In this document: positions 43,580 through 51,844 of the stretch, piece by piece
Layout of the letters: each line of letters begins with the position of its first letter
Numbering within the stretch: position 1 is the stretch's first letter
DNA from: Anaeromassilibacillus senegalensis
GTDB taxonomy: Bacteria > Bacillota > Clostridia > Oscillospirales > Acutalibacteraceae
Direction of reading: 5' to 3'
Length of the DNA: 64,000 bases
NCBI RefSeq assembly: GCF_001261775.1
Contig: NZ_LN868536.1
Location: forward strand, 650,156 to 714,155
Notes under the pieces: model-generated
The model's database searches: none
What the model was told of the DNA's origin: nothing
What the model saw: only the letters and a program-made list of their open reading frames with translations
Made by a program: the position numbers and the translations under genes

Positions 43580-44311
43580 TTAAATAATCCCTTCTCCCGC
43601 AAGCCAAGTGAGGAAGTCGCGGACCTGCTCGCGCAGCTGTTCCTTCATTTGTTCTTTTAGCTCATCCCGGCTCATACTGCTGTCGAAATCTTCTGCAGCG
43701 GTGGGATCGTAAAATACAGCGACGTTATCGACGGCGTCGGCTAACCGTTCCGCTGTACCCTTTATATCGTAGCCCTCCACGCTGGCTTTGGCCGTGTCGT
43801 CCTTCTGCCAGTCGATCACGTCCTGTTTGGAAACATATTCAAAGCCGATTCCCAGTGCCTCATCGTATCCGTCCAATTCCAGCGTGCCCCTCCAGGTGCC
43901 GGGGTCTGGCTCCTCTTCCAGGAAGCTGTATAGGCTGGTTGCGGGAAATTCCCCACAAATGGATTTGCTTCCGGAAAAATCCACTCCTTGCAGCAGTGCT
44001 TCTTCACGAATGACCTGCGCTGCTTCCTCTTCCGAAAGAAACACCGGCGCGGCGACGCTTACGCATCCAAAGGAACCGCGTCCGCTGCCATGCTCAAAAA
44101 TGGGAGCCGCTGCATAGGGACGCTGAATCTCTGAGCAGGCGCAAAGCCCGCTGGCAGCGGTAAAAGCGAGCAGGATACAGAGAATGGGCTTTGCATGCCA
44201 ACGCTTTGGCAATGCCTTTAGCAGATCAGGTGAGCACATTGCTTCTTCTTTGAAGGGATATTCGGGTTTCCCATACGTTTTCACTGCGACGAGTTCCATT
44301 TCCTTATCCAT
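43580..44311 (-). CDS. Membrane-associated protein, candidate rSAM substrate (copy B)
   Basis: A 243-residue paralog of the next gene, aligned from end to end. Shared features are the leader (AVKTYGKPEYP, LLKALPKRW), the hydrophobic stretch ending GLCAC (55-59), IFEHGSGRGSFGC with SVAAPVFLSEEEAAQVI (71-101), GVDFSGSKSICGEFPATSLY, VAVFYDP and the identical tail LREQVRDFLTWLAGEG. It lacks a spacer of about 15 residues present in copy A before the final helix. The ATG has AAAGGAGC upstream. It is the first gene of a three-gene leftward unit (copy B, copy A, radical SAM enzyme). Function is unknown. Confidence 0.75.
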   Translation of the reverse strand: MDKEMELVAVKTYGKPEYPFKEEAMCSPDLLKALPKRWHAKPILCILLAFTAASGLCACSEIQRPYAAAPIFEHGSGRGSFGCVSVAAPVFLSEEEAAQVIREEALLQGVDFSGSKSICGEFPATSLYSFLEEEPDPGTWRGTLELDGYDEALGIGFEYVSKQDVIDWQKDDTAKASVEGYDIKGTAERLADAVDNVAVFYDPTAAEDFDSSMSRDELKEQMKEQLREQVRDFLTWLAGEGII

Positions 44312-44681
44312 GATTTGCTCCTTTCCCAGACAAGTGCATCAGGTTTTCCCAACATGGACCGTAGAAAAGACTGAAATTACAATTCTATTGTAGCTGAATA
44401 TAGGGCGTTTTCTGTGTAGAGTTTGTTAAGAGTTGTATGTATTTGTTGAGAAGATTTATATCTTTTAGAAAATTATACCACTATTTTGGATTGCAGCAAT
44501 ATTTAGACAAAATATTTCACATGATAATTTTGACAGAGATGGCAGCAGATGATGTGCAGACCTTTTTCGGAGGTGTCCGGCGAAGGGGACAGTTTCCGGT
44601 TTCGGATGGATTGTCCGGAAAAAAGCTTATTAAACCGGGCTTTTTTGAGGAAAAAGTTCGTGCCGGATGAAGAAAGAGGAC

Positions 44682-44710
44682 TTGAAGATTTTACCAAAAT
44701 CCTGTATAAT
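44682..44710 (+). promoter_or_regulatory. Promoter of the gene at 44750
   Basis: TTGAAG (44682-44687) and TATAAT (44705-44710) are 17 bp apart. The remaining gap 44312-44681 is AT-rich with no gene I accept; it should hold the leftward promoter of the paralog-rSAM unit, which I could not place. Confidence 0.68.
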
Positions 44711-44749
44711 GTTGACTTGTTAAACTCATAACAGGAAAGGGTTGTTATT

Positions 44750-45196
44750 GTGGACGAGATTGAGAGTGTCTATTCTGGAGAGGTATACCGGCCGTTTTTG
44801 ATCTACTGTGAGCGGCATCATTACAAGGTCATGGCGGATTTGGCGCGGTGCAAATTCGATCAGCTGGCTGCCGCGGAAGGGCTGCCGCCCCGATTGGTCA
44901 GCCGGATTAAGACGATGTTTCTGATGTATGTCAAGCAGCATACGGACGCGTTTTTAATCAGCCGGAAGGTCAATCAGGCACAGGCACAAAAAAACAGCGC
45001 GCCGGCAGCGAATCTGGAAGCGCAGTTGAGGGATTTCTTTGAGCATAATCCAGACCGGTTGATCCGTATGGCGGAGGTCACCAAGGCTATCGGCGGCAAG
45101 GTCAAACGCAACGATGTGCTGGATGTGCTGGAGCGCTCCGCATGGTGTAAGGTGGTTGACGGTACGACATTCTTTTACTCTTCCAAGGAGCAGTAA
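44750..45196 (+). CDS. Hypothetical protein with winged-helix-like C-terminus
   Basis: A 148-residue protein of unknown family. Residues 1-65 are helical (GEVYRPFLIYCERHHYKV, then LPPRLVSRIKTMFLMYV, possibly a helix-hairpin-helix). A polar linker rich in Gln/Ala/Asn follows, and the C-terminal 60 residues (LRDFFEHNPDRLIRMAEVTK, VLDVLERSAWCKVVDGTTFF) look like a small winged helix. This suggests DNA or nucleic-acid binding, but I cannot assign a role. It starts with GTG at 44750, with an AGGAAAGGG site upstream and a consensus promoter. A terminator follows at 45212. Confidence 0.65.
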   Translation: MDEIESVYSGEVYRPFLIYCERHHYKVMADLARCKFDQLAAAEGLPPRLVSRIKTMFLMYVKQHTDAFLISRKVNQAQAQKNSAPAANLEAQLRDFFEHNPDRLIRMAEVTKAIGGKVKRNDVLDVLERSAWCKVVDGTTFFYSSKEQ

Positions 45197-45211
45197 GCTC
45201 TGTTTTATAAA

Positions 45212-45230
45212 AGAGAGCTTATCGCTCTCT
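45212..45230 (+). terminator. Terminator after the gene at 44750
   Basis: AGAGAGC (45212-45218) pairs with GCTCTCT (45224-45230), followed by ATTTTTTTA. Confidence 0.85.
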
Positions 45231-45247
45231 ATTTTTTTACAAAAAAG

Positions 45248-45270
45248 TACCGCCCTAAAATAGGGCGGTA
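45248..45270 (-). terminator. Leftward terminator of the small gene at 45283
   Basis: TACCGCCCTA (45248-45257) pairs with TAGGGCGGTA (45261-45270). On the minus strand a TTTTTTG run follows. Confidence 0.8.
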
Positions 45271-45282
45271 TAGGGTGCGTGC

Positions 45283-45456
45283 TTATTCCGGCCGTGCGGG
45301 GGGAATCATACTGGGAAAGAAAGAATCGGGGGATTCCTTGAACTGTTTTACCAGATCGTCCTGTTGTGGCATCGCAATTTTTGGCCGGCGCATCCATTGC
45401 GGGTTGGGATTTTCCTCCGGATTCATGCAGTGATAGATGTTCATTTTGACGACCAT
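45283..45456 (-). CDS. Small hypothetical protein, 57 residues
   Basis: A short polar protein (MVVKMNIYHCMNPEENPNPQ at its start, then a Pro-rich end). It is supported by an AGGAGGTG ribosome site 5 bp before ATG 45456 and by a dedicated leftward terminator just past the stop. No domain is recognised. Confidence 0.55.
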   Translation of the reverse strand: MVVKMNIYHCMNPEENPNPQWMRRPKIAMPQQDDLVKQFKESPDSFFPSMIPPARPE

Positions 45457-45522
45457 GTCCACACCTCCTGGCGTTATCAAAATTCAGTATGTTCGAGCCT
45501 TAATTTGGAAAGGAGCAGTTAC

Positions 45523-45777
45523 ATGAAGCGTTTATTTTTCCGGGACGAAAAGCGGGTTGCTGCCGCCCGTATCCTCTTTGGAGAAGAAGAGGACTTCCAT
45601 CCGCAAGCATATGAAAAATACACGGAACTGGAAGTGGTCGTACAGGACGACGGCAGATATTCGGTTTGGGGGAATTTTCCGGATGACGCGGACCTGTTGC
45701 AGGATACCCGCAGAGATTCTCAAAACAAGACGGCGGAGCTGGAACCGTTGGCGGACACATGTGCAGAAGAGGACTGA
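45523..45777 (+). CDS. Small hypothetical acidic protein, 84 residues
   Basis: Starts at ATG 45523 with AAAGGAGC upstream. The protein opens KRLFFRDEKRVAAARILFG and is strongly acidic afterwards (FGEEEDFHPQAYEKYTELEV, then SVWGNFPDDADLL). No membrane segment or known domain is seen. It is divergent from the small gene at 45283. The longer in-frame start upstream runs through that gene and is rejected. Confidence 0.55.
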   Translation: MKRLFFRDEKRVAAARILFGEEEDFHPQAYEKYTELEVVVQDDGRYSVWGNFPDDADLLQDTRRDSQNKTAELEPLADTCAEED

Positions 45778-45838
45778 CGGGGCTGCTCTTATTTCTATTT
45801 TATGCATGGGACATTTGATGTGACAATAGAATTTTCAG

Positions 45839-46051
45839 TTATGAGAAATCTTTTTGCAGAGCCTTTACTTTAAATAAGGTGGTACGGTAGCGATCCAGAC
45901 TTTTTTGCAGCAGCTCCTGCTCCAGGCGCGCGTTCTGGTCGCCGGTAGTTTGGATCATGTCTTCAATCAGATGAAGGTTTCTTGCGCATCGGAATTCCAT
46001 CTGTTCCAACGCCTCACAAATATTATTAAGATCTGCCGGGTTTAAATCCAT
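45839..46051 (-). CDS. Small helical protein, 70 residues
   Basis: Starts at ATG 46051 with AGAAAGGAAG upstream; longer ATGs lack a site. The sequence is a run of helices (LNNICEALEQMEFRCARNLH, then QNARLEQELLQKSLDRYRTT), likely a helical hairpin or coiled coil. Function is unknown. It is convergent with the gene at 45523, with 61 bp between and no clear terminator. Confidence 0.55.
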   Translation of the reverse strand: MDLNPADLNNICEALEQMEFRCARNLHLIEDMIQTTGDQNARLEQELLQKSLDRYRTTLFKVKALQKDFS

Positions 46052-46155
46052 AGCGATCTTCCTTTCTGTCATGGTGTTTTTCTTTATATTGTCCGCATAT
46101 CTGTGCAAAATATCAATAAAGATGGCAGAAGAGCAGAATTTATCCACAAATCCTG

Positions 46156-46185
46156 TTGCACTTGGACGGAAATAAGTGGTATAAT
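46156..46185 (+). promoter_or_regulatory. Promoter reading into the tandem repeat and lipoprotein gene
   Basis: TTGCAC (46156-46161) and TATAAT (46180-46185) are 18 bp apart. The -10 overlaps the first base of the 91-bp repeat, so the whole repeat lies in the leader of the lipoprotein transcript. A second copy of the -10-like ATAATAA occurs at 46272. Confidence 0.6.
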
Positions 46186-46361
46186 AACCTCACGGCGTTA
46201 GCGGAAGCAGAGCTTCCGACGCCTGAGAGAACATTGTTCCGTTGTGACGGAGGCTGTGCCTCTTTAATGGAATAATAACCTCACGGCGTTAGCGGAAGCA
46301 GAGCTTCCGACGCCTGAAAGAGCATTGTTCCGTTGTAATGGAGGCTGCGCCTCTTTATGGA
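46181..46361 (+). repeat. Two tandem copies of a 91-bp structured repeat
   Basis: Copy 1 is 46181-46271 and copy 2 is 46272-46361. They differ by five substitutions and one deletion. Each copy contains a hairpin, GGCGT-tag-CGGAAGC with loop AGA and return GCTTCCG-ACGCC, then two smaller stems. One of these is CCGTTGTGACGG in copy 1 and CCGTTGTAATGG in copy 2, so pairing survives (via a G-U pair) despite two changes. The other is AGGCTGTGCCT. It has no coding potential and lies in the 5' leader of the lipoprotein gene. Confidence 0.8.
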
Positions 46362-46394
46362 ATGACAATAAAAATTAAAATGGGGAGGGATTTC

Positions 46395-46811
46395 ATGAAG
46401 AGATTCCTTTGTGTAATAATGGCGTTCAGCCTGTTGTTGCTTTCCGGATGCTTTGGCAAACCGGAGGATGACAGCAGTGCTTCTTCCGGATCGGAGTCCT
46501 CCCAGGTGTCGGAACAGCCGGAATCCTCGGAACCGGAATCGTCCGGGCCGATAGAAGTCAATTTGAATCAAACGCCGCCGCCGCTTCCTGCCGTGCCAAT
46601 CTGTATTGGACAGGTGGTCAACATTGTGGAGGGAAGCTATGCCAATGTGAGAAGTGGCCCAGGACAGGATAATGAAGTGATCGGGCGCGCCCAGCAGTCG
46701 GACAAGTACTATGTGGACAAAGCGGGCAGCAGCGAAGAGTGGGTAAAAATTTCTTACAACGGGCAGGACGGTTATATTTATAAAGACTATTTTTCAATTG
46801 TTTTTGGATGA
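46395..46811 (+). CDS. Secreted lipoprotein with bacterial SH3 domain
   Basis: A 138-residue lipoprotein. The signal peptide MKRFLCVIMAFSLLLLSGCF carries a lipobox (LSGC, lipidated Cys19). A Ser/Glu-rich spacer (about 25-55) leads to an SH3_3 domain with NIVEGSYANVRSGPGQDNEV and EEWVKISYNGQDGYIYKDYF. SH3_3 domains commonly bind cell-wall peptides. It is anchored on the outer face of the membrane; it has no catalytic domain. ATG 46395 has a GGGAGGG site. The transcript carries the 91-bp tandem repeat in its leader. Confidence 0.85.
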   Translation: MKRFLCVIMAFSLLLLSGCFGKPEDDSSASSGSESSQVSEQPESSEPESSGPIEVNLNQTPPPLPAVPICIGQVVNIVEGSYANVRSGPGQDNEVIGRAQQSDKYYVDKAGSSEEWVKISYNGQDGYIYKDYFSIVFG

Positions 46812-46812
46812 T

Positions 46813-46847
46813 AAAAGCCCCGGAGAGTTGCGCTCTCCGGGGCTTTT
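46813..46847. terminator. Bidirectional terminator
   Basis: AAAAGCCCCGGAGAG (46813-46827) pairs perfectly with CTCTCCGGGGCTTTT (46833-46847), with T runs on both strands, between convergent genes. Confidence 0.9.
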
Positions 46848-48104
46848 TTATGCGGATGGCTGAATTTTGGCGGCGAAATGCGTGAAATTGGTTTCTCCGC
46901 AAAAATGTTCCTGCCAAGTACGGCGGCAGTTTTGGCGCAGGGTATCCTGTTCGGCTTTAGACATCTGGGAAAACGAAAGAATTCGATCAGCCAGTTCCTG
47001 CGGGGAAAAATCGCAGTCCAGCAGATAGCCGGTTTCGCCCTGGCGGATGAGTTCCGATGTGCCGCCGACATCTGTTGCGATACTGGGAATGCCAAAGGAA
47101 CACGCTTCCATAATGCTGACCGGGAGCCCCTCCGAACTGCTGGTGTTGATAAAAAGGTCCACGGGATGTGTTTGATAATACGTCATCAGCTCTGTGTTTT
47201 TTACAGCGCCTGCGAACGCAGCGTCCATAAAGGAAAGATGCTCGGCAGCATAAGCTTTCAGCGATTCCAGACCGTCTCCGCCGCCAAAATGCGTCCACTG
47301 CAGCGCAAGGCCGCTGTCCTTCAAAAGTGCCAGGGACTGTGCCAGCAGCTCCACGCGTTTAACGGGTGAGATATGGCAGCAGCTGACAATGCGGAGCGGC
47401 TGACCTGTTGGAGCGGGTGCGGCGCCAAAATCCCGGGTGCCGAGATAAGCGGTTTCGATTTTGAACTGGTATTCAGGGTAGAGGTTTCGCAGGTACCGGC
47501 GTCCGTCCTCGGAACAGGGATAAACTTTGTCAATCTGCTGTAAAAGATATGGACGGAGCGGCAGATAATTTAACGCATTGCGGTCGGCATATAAGTCGTA
47601 CCGATGCGCGCGGCTGACTGCTTTTTTACTCTTATTCGTGCACTCGTCCCGGAGCCGGATTGCCGCAAGGGCCGTATCATAAAACCAGTAGCTGTAAAAA
47701 GTAACGCCGTCATATGCGCTCAGATCACAACCGGTTAAAAGCGTTCTGGCTTCCCGATACACGGCTTCCGCCTTAGCAGTGAAATAGGCAAGATACGCCC
47801 GCTTTTTCAGGGCGCCGTGAATGGCTTTCTGCTCGTTTTGCTCCGCGTACCCGCGAAAATTAGTAAAGGGGACATACGGCAGGGCGGCGCTGAACAGGCG
47901 GCGCTTGACCGCGGCGGCGCGGATGTGCAGCACCGTCACGTTTTCCGGTGTTTTCCGGGTTTGCACCGGCGTGGAGGCCGTACTGGTTGCAATCAGATAG
48001 ATGTGCGAAAAAGCGTTTGCAAGAACAGGGACCTCGTCTTCTATGAATTCCTCTCCCTTGTCAAAAGGGTATGTCTTTGTTAAAAGAACCAGACAGTTTT
48101 TCAT
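46848..48104 (-). CDS. Glycosyltransferase, GT4-like
   Basis: A 418-residue GT-B glycosyltransferase. The N-terminus LVLLTKTYPFDKGEEFIEDE and the C-terminal donor-site motif TSSSEGLPVSIMEACSFGIP, followed by ATDVGGTSELI, are typical of family 4 enzymes. It transfers a sugar from a nucleotide-sugar donor, probably for a surface glycan together with the three transferases on the other strand. I chose ATG 48104 with GGAGG upstream; a longer in-frame start overlaps the divergent promoter region. A perfect palindrome GGAGGCGCCTCC (48105-48116) contains that ribosome site. Confidence 0.85.
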   Translation of the reverse strand: MKNCLVLLTKTYPFDKGEEFIEDEVPVLANAFSHIYLIATSTASTPVQTRKTPENVTVLHIRAAAVKRRLFSAALPYVPFTNFRGYAEQNEQKAIHGALKKRAYLAYFTAKAEAVYREARTLLTGCDLSAYDGVTFYSYWFYDTALAAIRLRDECTNKSKKAVSRAHRYDLYADRNALNYLPLRPYLLQQIDKVYPCSEDGRRYLRNLYPEYQFKIETAYLGTRDFGAAPAPTGQPLRIVSCCHISPVKRVELLAQSLALLKDSGLALQWTHFGGGDGLESLKAYAAEHLSFMDAAFAGAVKNTELMTYYQTHPVDLFINTSSSEGLPVSIMEACSFGIPSIATDVGGTSELIRQGETGYLLDCDFSPQELADRILSFSQMSKAEQDTLRQNCRRTWQEHFCGETNFTHFAAKIQPSA

Positions 48105-48214
48105 GGAGGCGCCTCCGTTTTCGTTCCCAGTGTGTGGGAATCCTAGTGTTTTGGTATTAAGGATACCATAGCGGCCCATACTTTTCAAGAAAGAACCGGC
48201 AGGGCAGTTTTCAC

Positions 48215-48243
48215 TTGCCCTGTGTGTGGTGCAATGGTATAAT
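48215..48243 (+). promoter_or_regulatory. Promoter of the rightward glycan and mur gene cluster
   Basis: TTGCCC (48215-48220) and TATAAT (48238-48243) are 17 bp apart, 75 bp before the ATG at 48319. No terminator is seen until after murF, so genes 48319-54749 may share this start. Confidence 0.65.
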
Positions 48244-48318
48244 TTGTATAGAAAAATTTGTGTAAAGTGGGAATCACAAGGCAATAGAAAGCCTTGGGGA
48301 AAGAGGGCTTTTACCGAT

Positions 48319-49473
48319 ATGAATTTGCTCTATTTGACATTTCAGGAGGATGCGCCGCTGTATCTCGGCGTCACCCGGAAGATACGCGGCCAGGCGGCAG
48401 CCTTTCAAAAGCTGGGCCATACCGTGACCTATACACTTTGGCGTGAAACGGCTATGCAGTTTTTCGGGGCCTATCCCCAGACGAAACAAATTGGCCCAGG
48501 GCCTAAAATGAAGCAGTTTTTTCAAATTGCGGAGGAATATGTTTCTTCTCACAATGTCGATATCCTCTATATCCGGCTGGATCGGATCAGTTCAGATTCC
48601 GTTCGCCTCTGCAAAGCTGCCCGGCGGAATGGGACGCGACACATTGGGATTGAAATCCCGAATTTTCCCTATCTCCGGGATTATGCCCGCAATATTCAAT
48701 ATGCCAAAGGGCTCAAGGCACAGCTGGTGACGGCGGCAAAGATCGCGGTCAACGTGGCGGACGACCGCCTTTCCGGCCGTTCGCTGAAAGGGCTTGTGGA
48801 TGGCGTCGTCCTGTACGGAAACCATGCGGAACAGTTCTACGGCGTAAAGGCGATGAATGCCGACAATGGCATTGATACAGATATGATTCCGGTGGTGCCG
48901 CCCAAGCCGAAGGGCAGTCCCATTACGCTTTTGGGCGTTGCCGGGACACTCTGGTGGCAGGGATACGACCGGGTGCTGCAGGGAATGCGCAATTATCGGA
49001 AAAACGGAGGCAAACGGTCTCTTCGTTTTGTCCTGGTGGGCGGCGACCGGACGGAAATGCCGGATTTTCTGGCACAGGTGGAAAAGTTGGGCTTAAAGGA
49101 TGAAGTGCTTTGTCCCGGATTTCAGACGGGAAAAGAGCTCAATCAGACCTATCAGGCGGCAGATGTGGGTGTATCCACGCTGGGCTGCTACCGGCGTGGG
49201 CTGACACGCTGCTCCTCATTAAAGGCCCGGGAATACGCTGCAGCGGGACTGCCGTTCCTCTATGCGTATGACGACGACAGCCTGGATGGCAGGGAGCCGT
49301 TTGCGCTGCGCGTTCCCAACGACGACAGCCCGGTCGATATGGAAGAGCTGGTTGCATTTGTGGACCAGTGCCGCGGAGACCCGCAATGCTGCGCGCAGGA
49401 GCGCCTGTTCGCGGAGGAGCACTACGACTGGAAAGCGATGATGCATCGCATTTTGGTTTTTATCGGCGCGTAA
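48319..49473 (+). CDS. Glycosyltransferase, GT4-like
   Basis: A 384-residue GT-B enzyme. The N-terminal domain has LYLTFQEDAPLYLGVTRKIR and DILYIRLDRISSDSVRLCKA. The C-terminal half contains a Rossmann-like stretch (VLVGGDRTEMPDFLAQVEKL, VLCPGFQTGKELNQTYQAAD) and the late donor-site region SSLKAREYAAAGLPFLYAYD, in which the usual E-x7-E pattern is diverged. It likely adds a sugar to a surface polymer. ATG 48319 has an AAGAGGG site about 12 bp upstream. A GT2 gene follows 26 bp downstream. Confidence 0.82.
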   Translation: MNLLYLTFQEDAPLYLGVTRKIRGQAAAFQKLGHTVTYTLWRETAMQFFGAYPQTKQIGPGPKMKQFFQIAEEYVSSHNVDILYIRLDRISSDSVRLCKAARRNGTRHIGIEIPNFPYLRDYARNIQYAKGLKAQLVTAAKIAVNVADDRLSGRSLKGLVDGVVLYGNHAEQFYGVKAMNADNGIDTDMIPVVPPKPKGSPITLLGVAGTLWWQGYDRVLQGMRNYRKNGGKRSLRFVLVGGDRTEMPDFLAQVEKLGLKDEVLCPGFQTGKELNQTYQAADVGVSTLGCYRRGLTRCSSLKAREYAAAGLPFLYAYDDDSLDGREPFALRVPNDDSPVDMEELVAFVDQCRGDPQCCAQERLFAEEHYDWKAMMHRILVFIGA

Positions 49474-49499
49474 TTTGGCCGAAAGAAAGGGGCTTGGCT

Positions 49500-50564
49500 T
49501 TGCCTAAGGTAAGTGTGATCGTACCGGTCTATAACGTAGAAGCGTATCTGGATCAGTGCGTTAATAGTATTTTGACCCAAACCCTGCAGGATATTGAACT
49601 GTTGCTCATAAATGACGCTTCGACCGATCGTTCCTTGGAGCTGGCGCGCGCGTATGAGACAGATCCGCGTGTAAAAGTGCTGGACAAGCCACACAGCGGT
49701 TTGGGATACACCCGCAATTATGGTGTGGAACATGCGACTGGAGAGTATCTGTCCTTTGTGGATTCCGACGACTGGATCGACGCCGGCGCGCTGGAAGCGT
49801 TATATGAAGCAGCCTCTGCGCAGAGGGCTGATTTGGTTGTGTTCAATTATGTGCGGGAAAATTTGATCGATGGGGAAAGCCGTGTCTGTACGCTTCCATT
49901 AGAGGATGGAATTTCCAATGACGAGGCGAACAGGCTGCTGCTGGCGGAGTTGATCGGTCCGGACGCGGCGGGCGGCGTATGGCGCGGTGTGGAAATGCTG
50001 GGCTGCGCCTGGCGCAGGCTATACCGCCGTGAGTGGTATTTGCAGAATCGATTGTCGTACTACAACGAACAGGAAATCATGCTGGAGGATCTTCCGGTGT
50101 CCATCCAGGCGCATGCGTTGGCGCAGCGCGTACTGTTTTTGGAAGGGGCGTATTATCATTACCGCTACAATCCAGTTTCCCTCAGCACGCGTTACCGTCC
50201 CCGTAAAATGGAGATGATGACGGAATGTTTTCATGTTGTGGATACATTCCTGAAACAGCAGGGATTGTATGATGTGTATGGCGAGCGCCATCTGGCGTGG
50301 CTGCTGCGCAGTGCGGCGCATTCCGCGCTGGTCAACTGTTTCAGCCCGCACAATCCAGCTGCGGCCAAACAGCGCAGGGCGGAAGTGCGTGGCATTCTGG
50401 AAAATCCATTATTAAAGGAAGCTGCCGCATCCGGCTATTTGGCGAATGGTTCCCGGGCGGACCGCTTGGTGCTGCGCATCATTCGGACGGGAAATCCGGC
50501 GGTGGTTTATCTATTTTACCGTTTTTATTCCCGCATGCTGTTCCGCAACGTGCGGAAAAAATAA
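49500..50564 (+). CDS. Glycosyltransferase family 2 protein
   Basis: A 354-residue GT-A enzyme. It starts with the classical KVSVIVPVYNVEAYLDQCVN, then LLINDASTDRSLELA, and the metal-binding DXD region is YLSFVDSDDWIDAGAL. The C-terminal 150 residues are helical. I chose TTG 49500 because AGAAAGGGG lies 7 bp upstream and the family normally starts exactly here; no ATG is placed correctly. It transfers a sugar from an NDP donor at the membrane face. It is followed 20 bp later by a GT4 gene. Confidence 0.88.
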   Translation: MPKVSVIVPVYNVEAYLDQCVNSILTQTLQDIELLLINDASTDRSLELARAYETDPRVKVLDKPHSGLGYTRNYGVEHATGEYLSFVDSDDWIDAGALEALYEAASAQRADLVVFNYVRENLIDGESRVCTLPLEDGISNDEANRLLLAELIGPDAAGGVWRGVEMLGCAWRRLYRREWYLQNRLSYYNEQEIMLEDLPVSIQAHALAQRVLFLEGAYYHYRYNPVSLSTRYRPRKMEMMTECFHVVDTFLKQQGLYDVYGERHLAWLLRSAAHSALVNCFSPHNPAAAKQRRAEVRGILENPLLKEAAASGYLANGSRADRLVLRIIRTGNPAVVYLFYRFYSRMLFRNVRKK

Positions 50565-50584
50565 TCTGCCGGGAGGAATTAAAA

Positions 50585-51781
50585 ATGCCCCAGAAGAAGC
50601 GGGTGCTGTTTATCAATTACAGCCTGCACAGCGGCGGAATTGAAAAGAGCCTGGTCACGCTGCTTTCGCTGTTTGACTTTACAAAATATGAGGTTGACCT
50701 TCAGTTGTTTGCAAACGAGGGATTGTTTCTGGAACGCGTACCAAGGGAGGTCAACCTGCTTCCTCCGCTGTTTCCAGCAGAATATAAATACAATATCCGC
50801 CAGGCGCTGCCCGCGCTTCTCAAAAAGGGGCACCTGCTGACGTCTTTGTGCCGCCTGTTGGTGTCGTTTGCAGGAAAGACGCCCGGCGGGATGGGGGACC
50901 GTCTGGCACGCATGTGGCAGGTTGAAAAACAGTTTGTTCGGCCTGCGCGCGGCACGTATGACGCGGTTGTCGCGTTTATGGAGGGACAGCCGATCTATTA
51001 TGCCGTGACTAAGGTGCAGGCAAAACGGAAAATCGGCTTCATCCACGGCGATTATACGGCCATGGGCTTAAACAGTGCGTTCGACCGGCCGTATGTGGAA
51101 CAGTTGGACGCGCTCTGCACGGTTTCCGAGGGGTGCCGGGTGGCATTGGAACAGAATTTTCCGGACTGTAAAGAGAAATTCCATGTCATCTACAATATTA
51201 TTTCTGCGACGTTTATGCGCAGAATGGCGGAGGAACCGGCGGATTTTGGAGATACATTCCATGGAAAACGCGTGCTTTCCATCGCACGGCTGTCTCATCA
51301 GAAAGGGCTGGATTTGGCAATACCCGCTGTGGCAGCGCTTCGGAAGAAAGGCCTTCCTTTTCGATGGTATATCATAGGAGTCGGCCCGGAGGAAGCCGCC
51401 CTGCGCGAACAGGTGCGTGCACTTGGGATCGAGGAAGACGTCCGTTTTCTGGGAGAACAGCCGAACCCGTATCCGTTTCTGAAGGAATGCGATCTTTATC
51501 TGCAGCCATCCCGGTTTGAAGGAAAATCCATTGCGGTAGATGAGGCAATGGTCCTGTGCTGTCCCATTCTGCTGACGGACTTTTCCACGGCAAAAGATCA
51601 GATTACATCAGGCGTCAACGGATTAATTGTTCCCATGACCTCCGACGGGATCGAGGACGGGCTGGAAAAGCTGCTGCGGGATGATTTGCTGTGCAGCGGT
51701 TACCGTGCCGCGCTCTCTGCATGTGATTATACCAATGAAAACGAGATCAACAAGTTATATTCTCTCTTGGAAGCGGAATAA
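50585..51781 (+). CDS. Glycosyltransferase, GT4-like
   Basis: A 398-residue GT-B enzyme. N-terminal VLFINYSLHSGGIEKSLVTL and C-terminal LSIARLSHQKGLDLAIPAVA, with the E-x7-E type donor site QPSRFEGKSIAVDEAMVLCC, are typical of family 4. The GIEKSL loop resembles enzymes acting on poly-isoprenoid-linked acceptors. The ATG has a GGGAGGAATT site. It lies directly before murE, suggesting co-expression of glycan and peptidoglycan synthesis. Confidence 0.88.
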   Translation: MPQKKRVLFINYSLHSGGIEKSLVTLLSLFDFTKYEVDLQLFANEGLFLERVPREVNLLPPLFPAEYKYNIRQALPALLKKGHLLTSLCRLLVSFAGKTPGGMGDRLARMWQVEKQFVRPARGTYDAVVAFMEGQPIYYAVTKVQAKRKIGFIHGDYTAMGLNSAFDRPYVEQLDALCTVSEGCRVALEQNFPDCKEKFHVIYNIISATFMRRMAEEPADFGDTFHGKRVLSIARLSHQKGLDLAIPAVAALRKKGLPFRWYIIGVGPEEAALREQVRALGIEEDVRFLGEQPNPYPFLKECDLYLQPSRFEGKSIAVDEAMVLCCPILLTDFSTAKDQITSGVNGLIVPMTSDGIEDGLEKLLRDDLLCSGYRAALSACDYTNENEINKLYSLLEAE

Positions 51782-51844
51782 AAATGAAGAATAAAAGTGT
51801 TCCCCAAAAAAAAAGAGTCTGCGCGGGAATACGGGAGGTTTGCT

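Noticed and set aside
46181..46361. CRISPR array
   Set aside because: Only two directly adjacent 91-bp copies without spacers; hairpin structure points to a tandem structured repeat.
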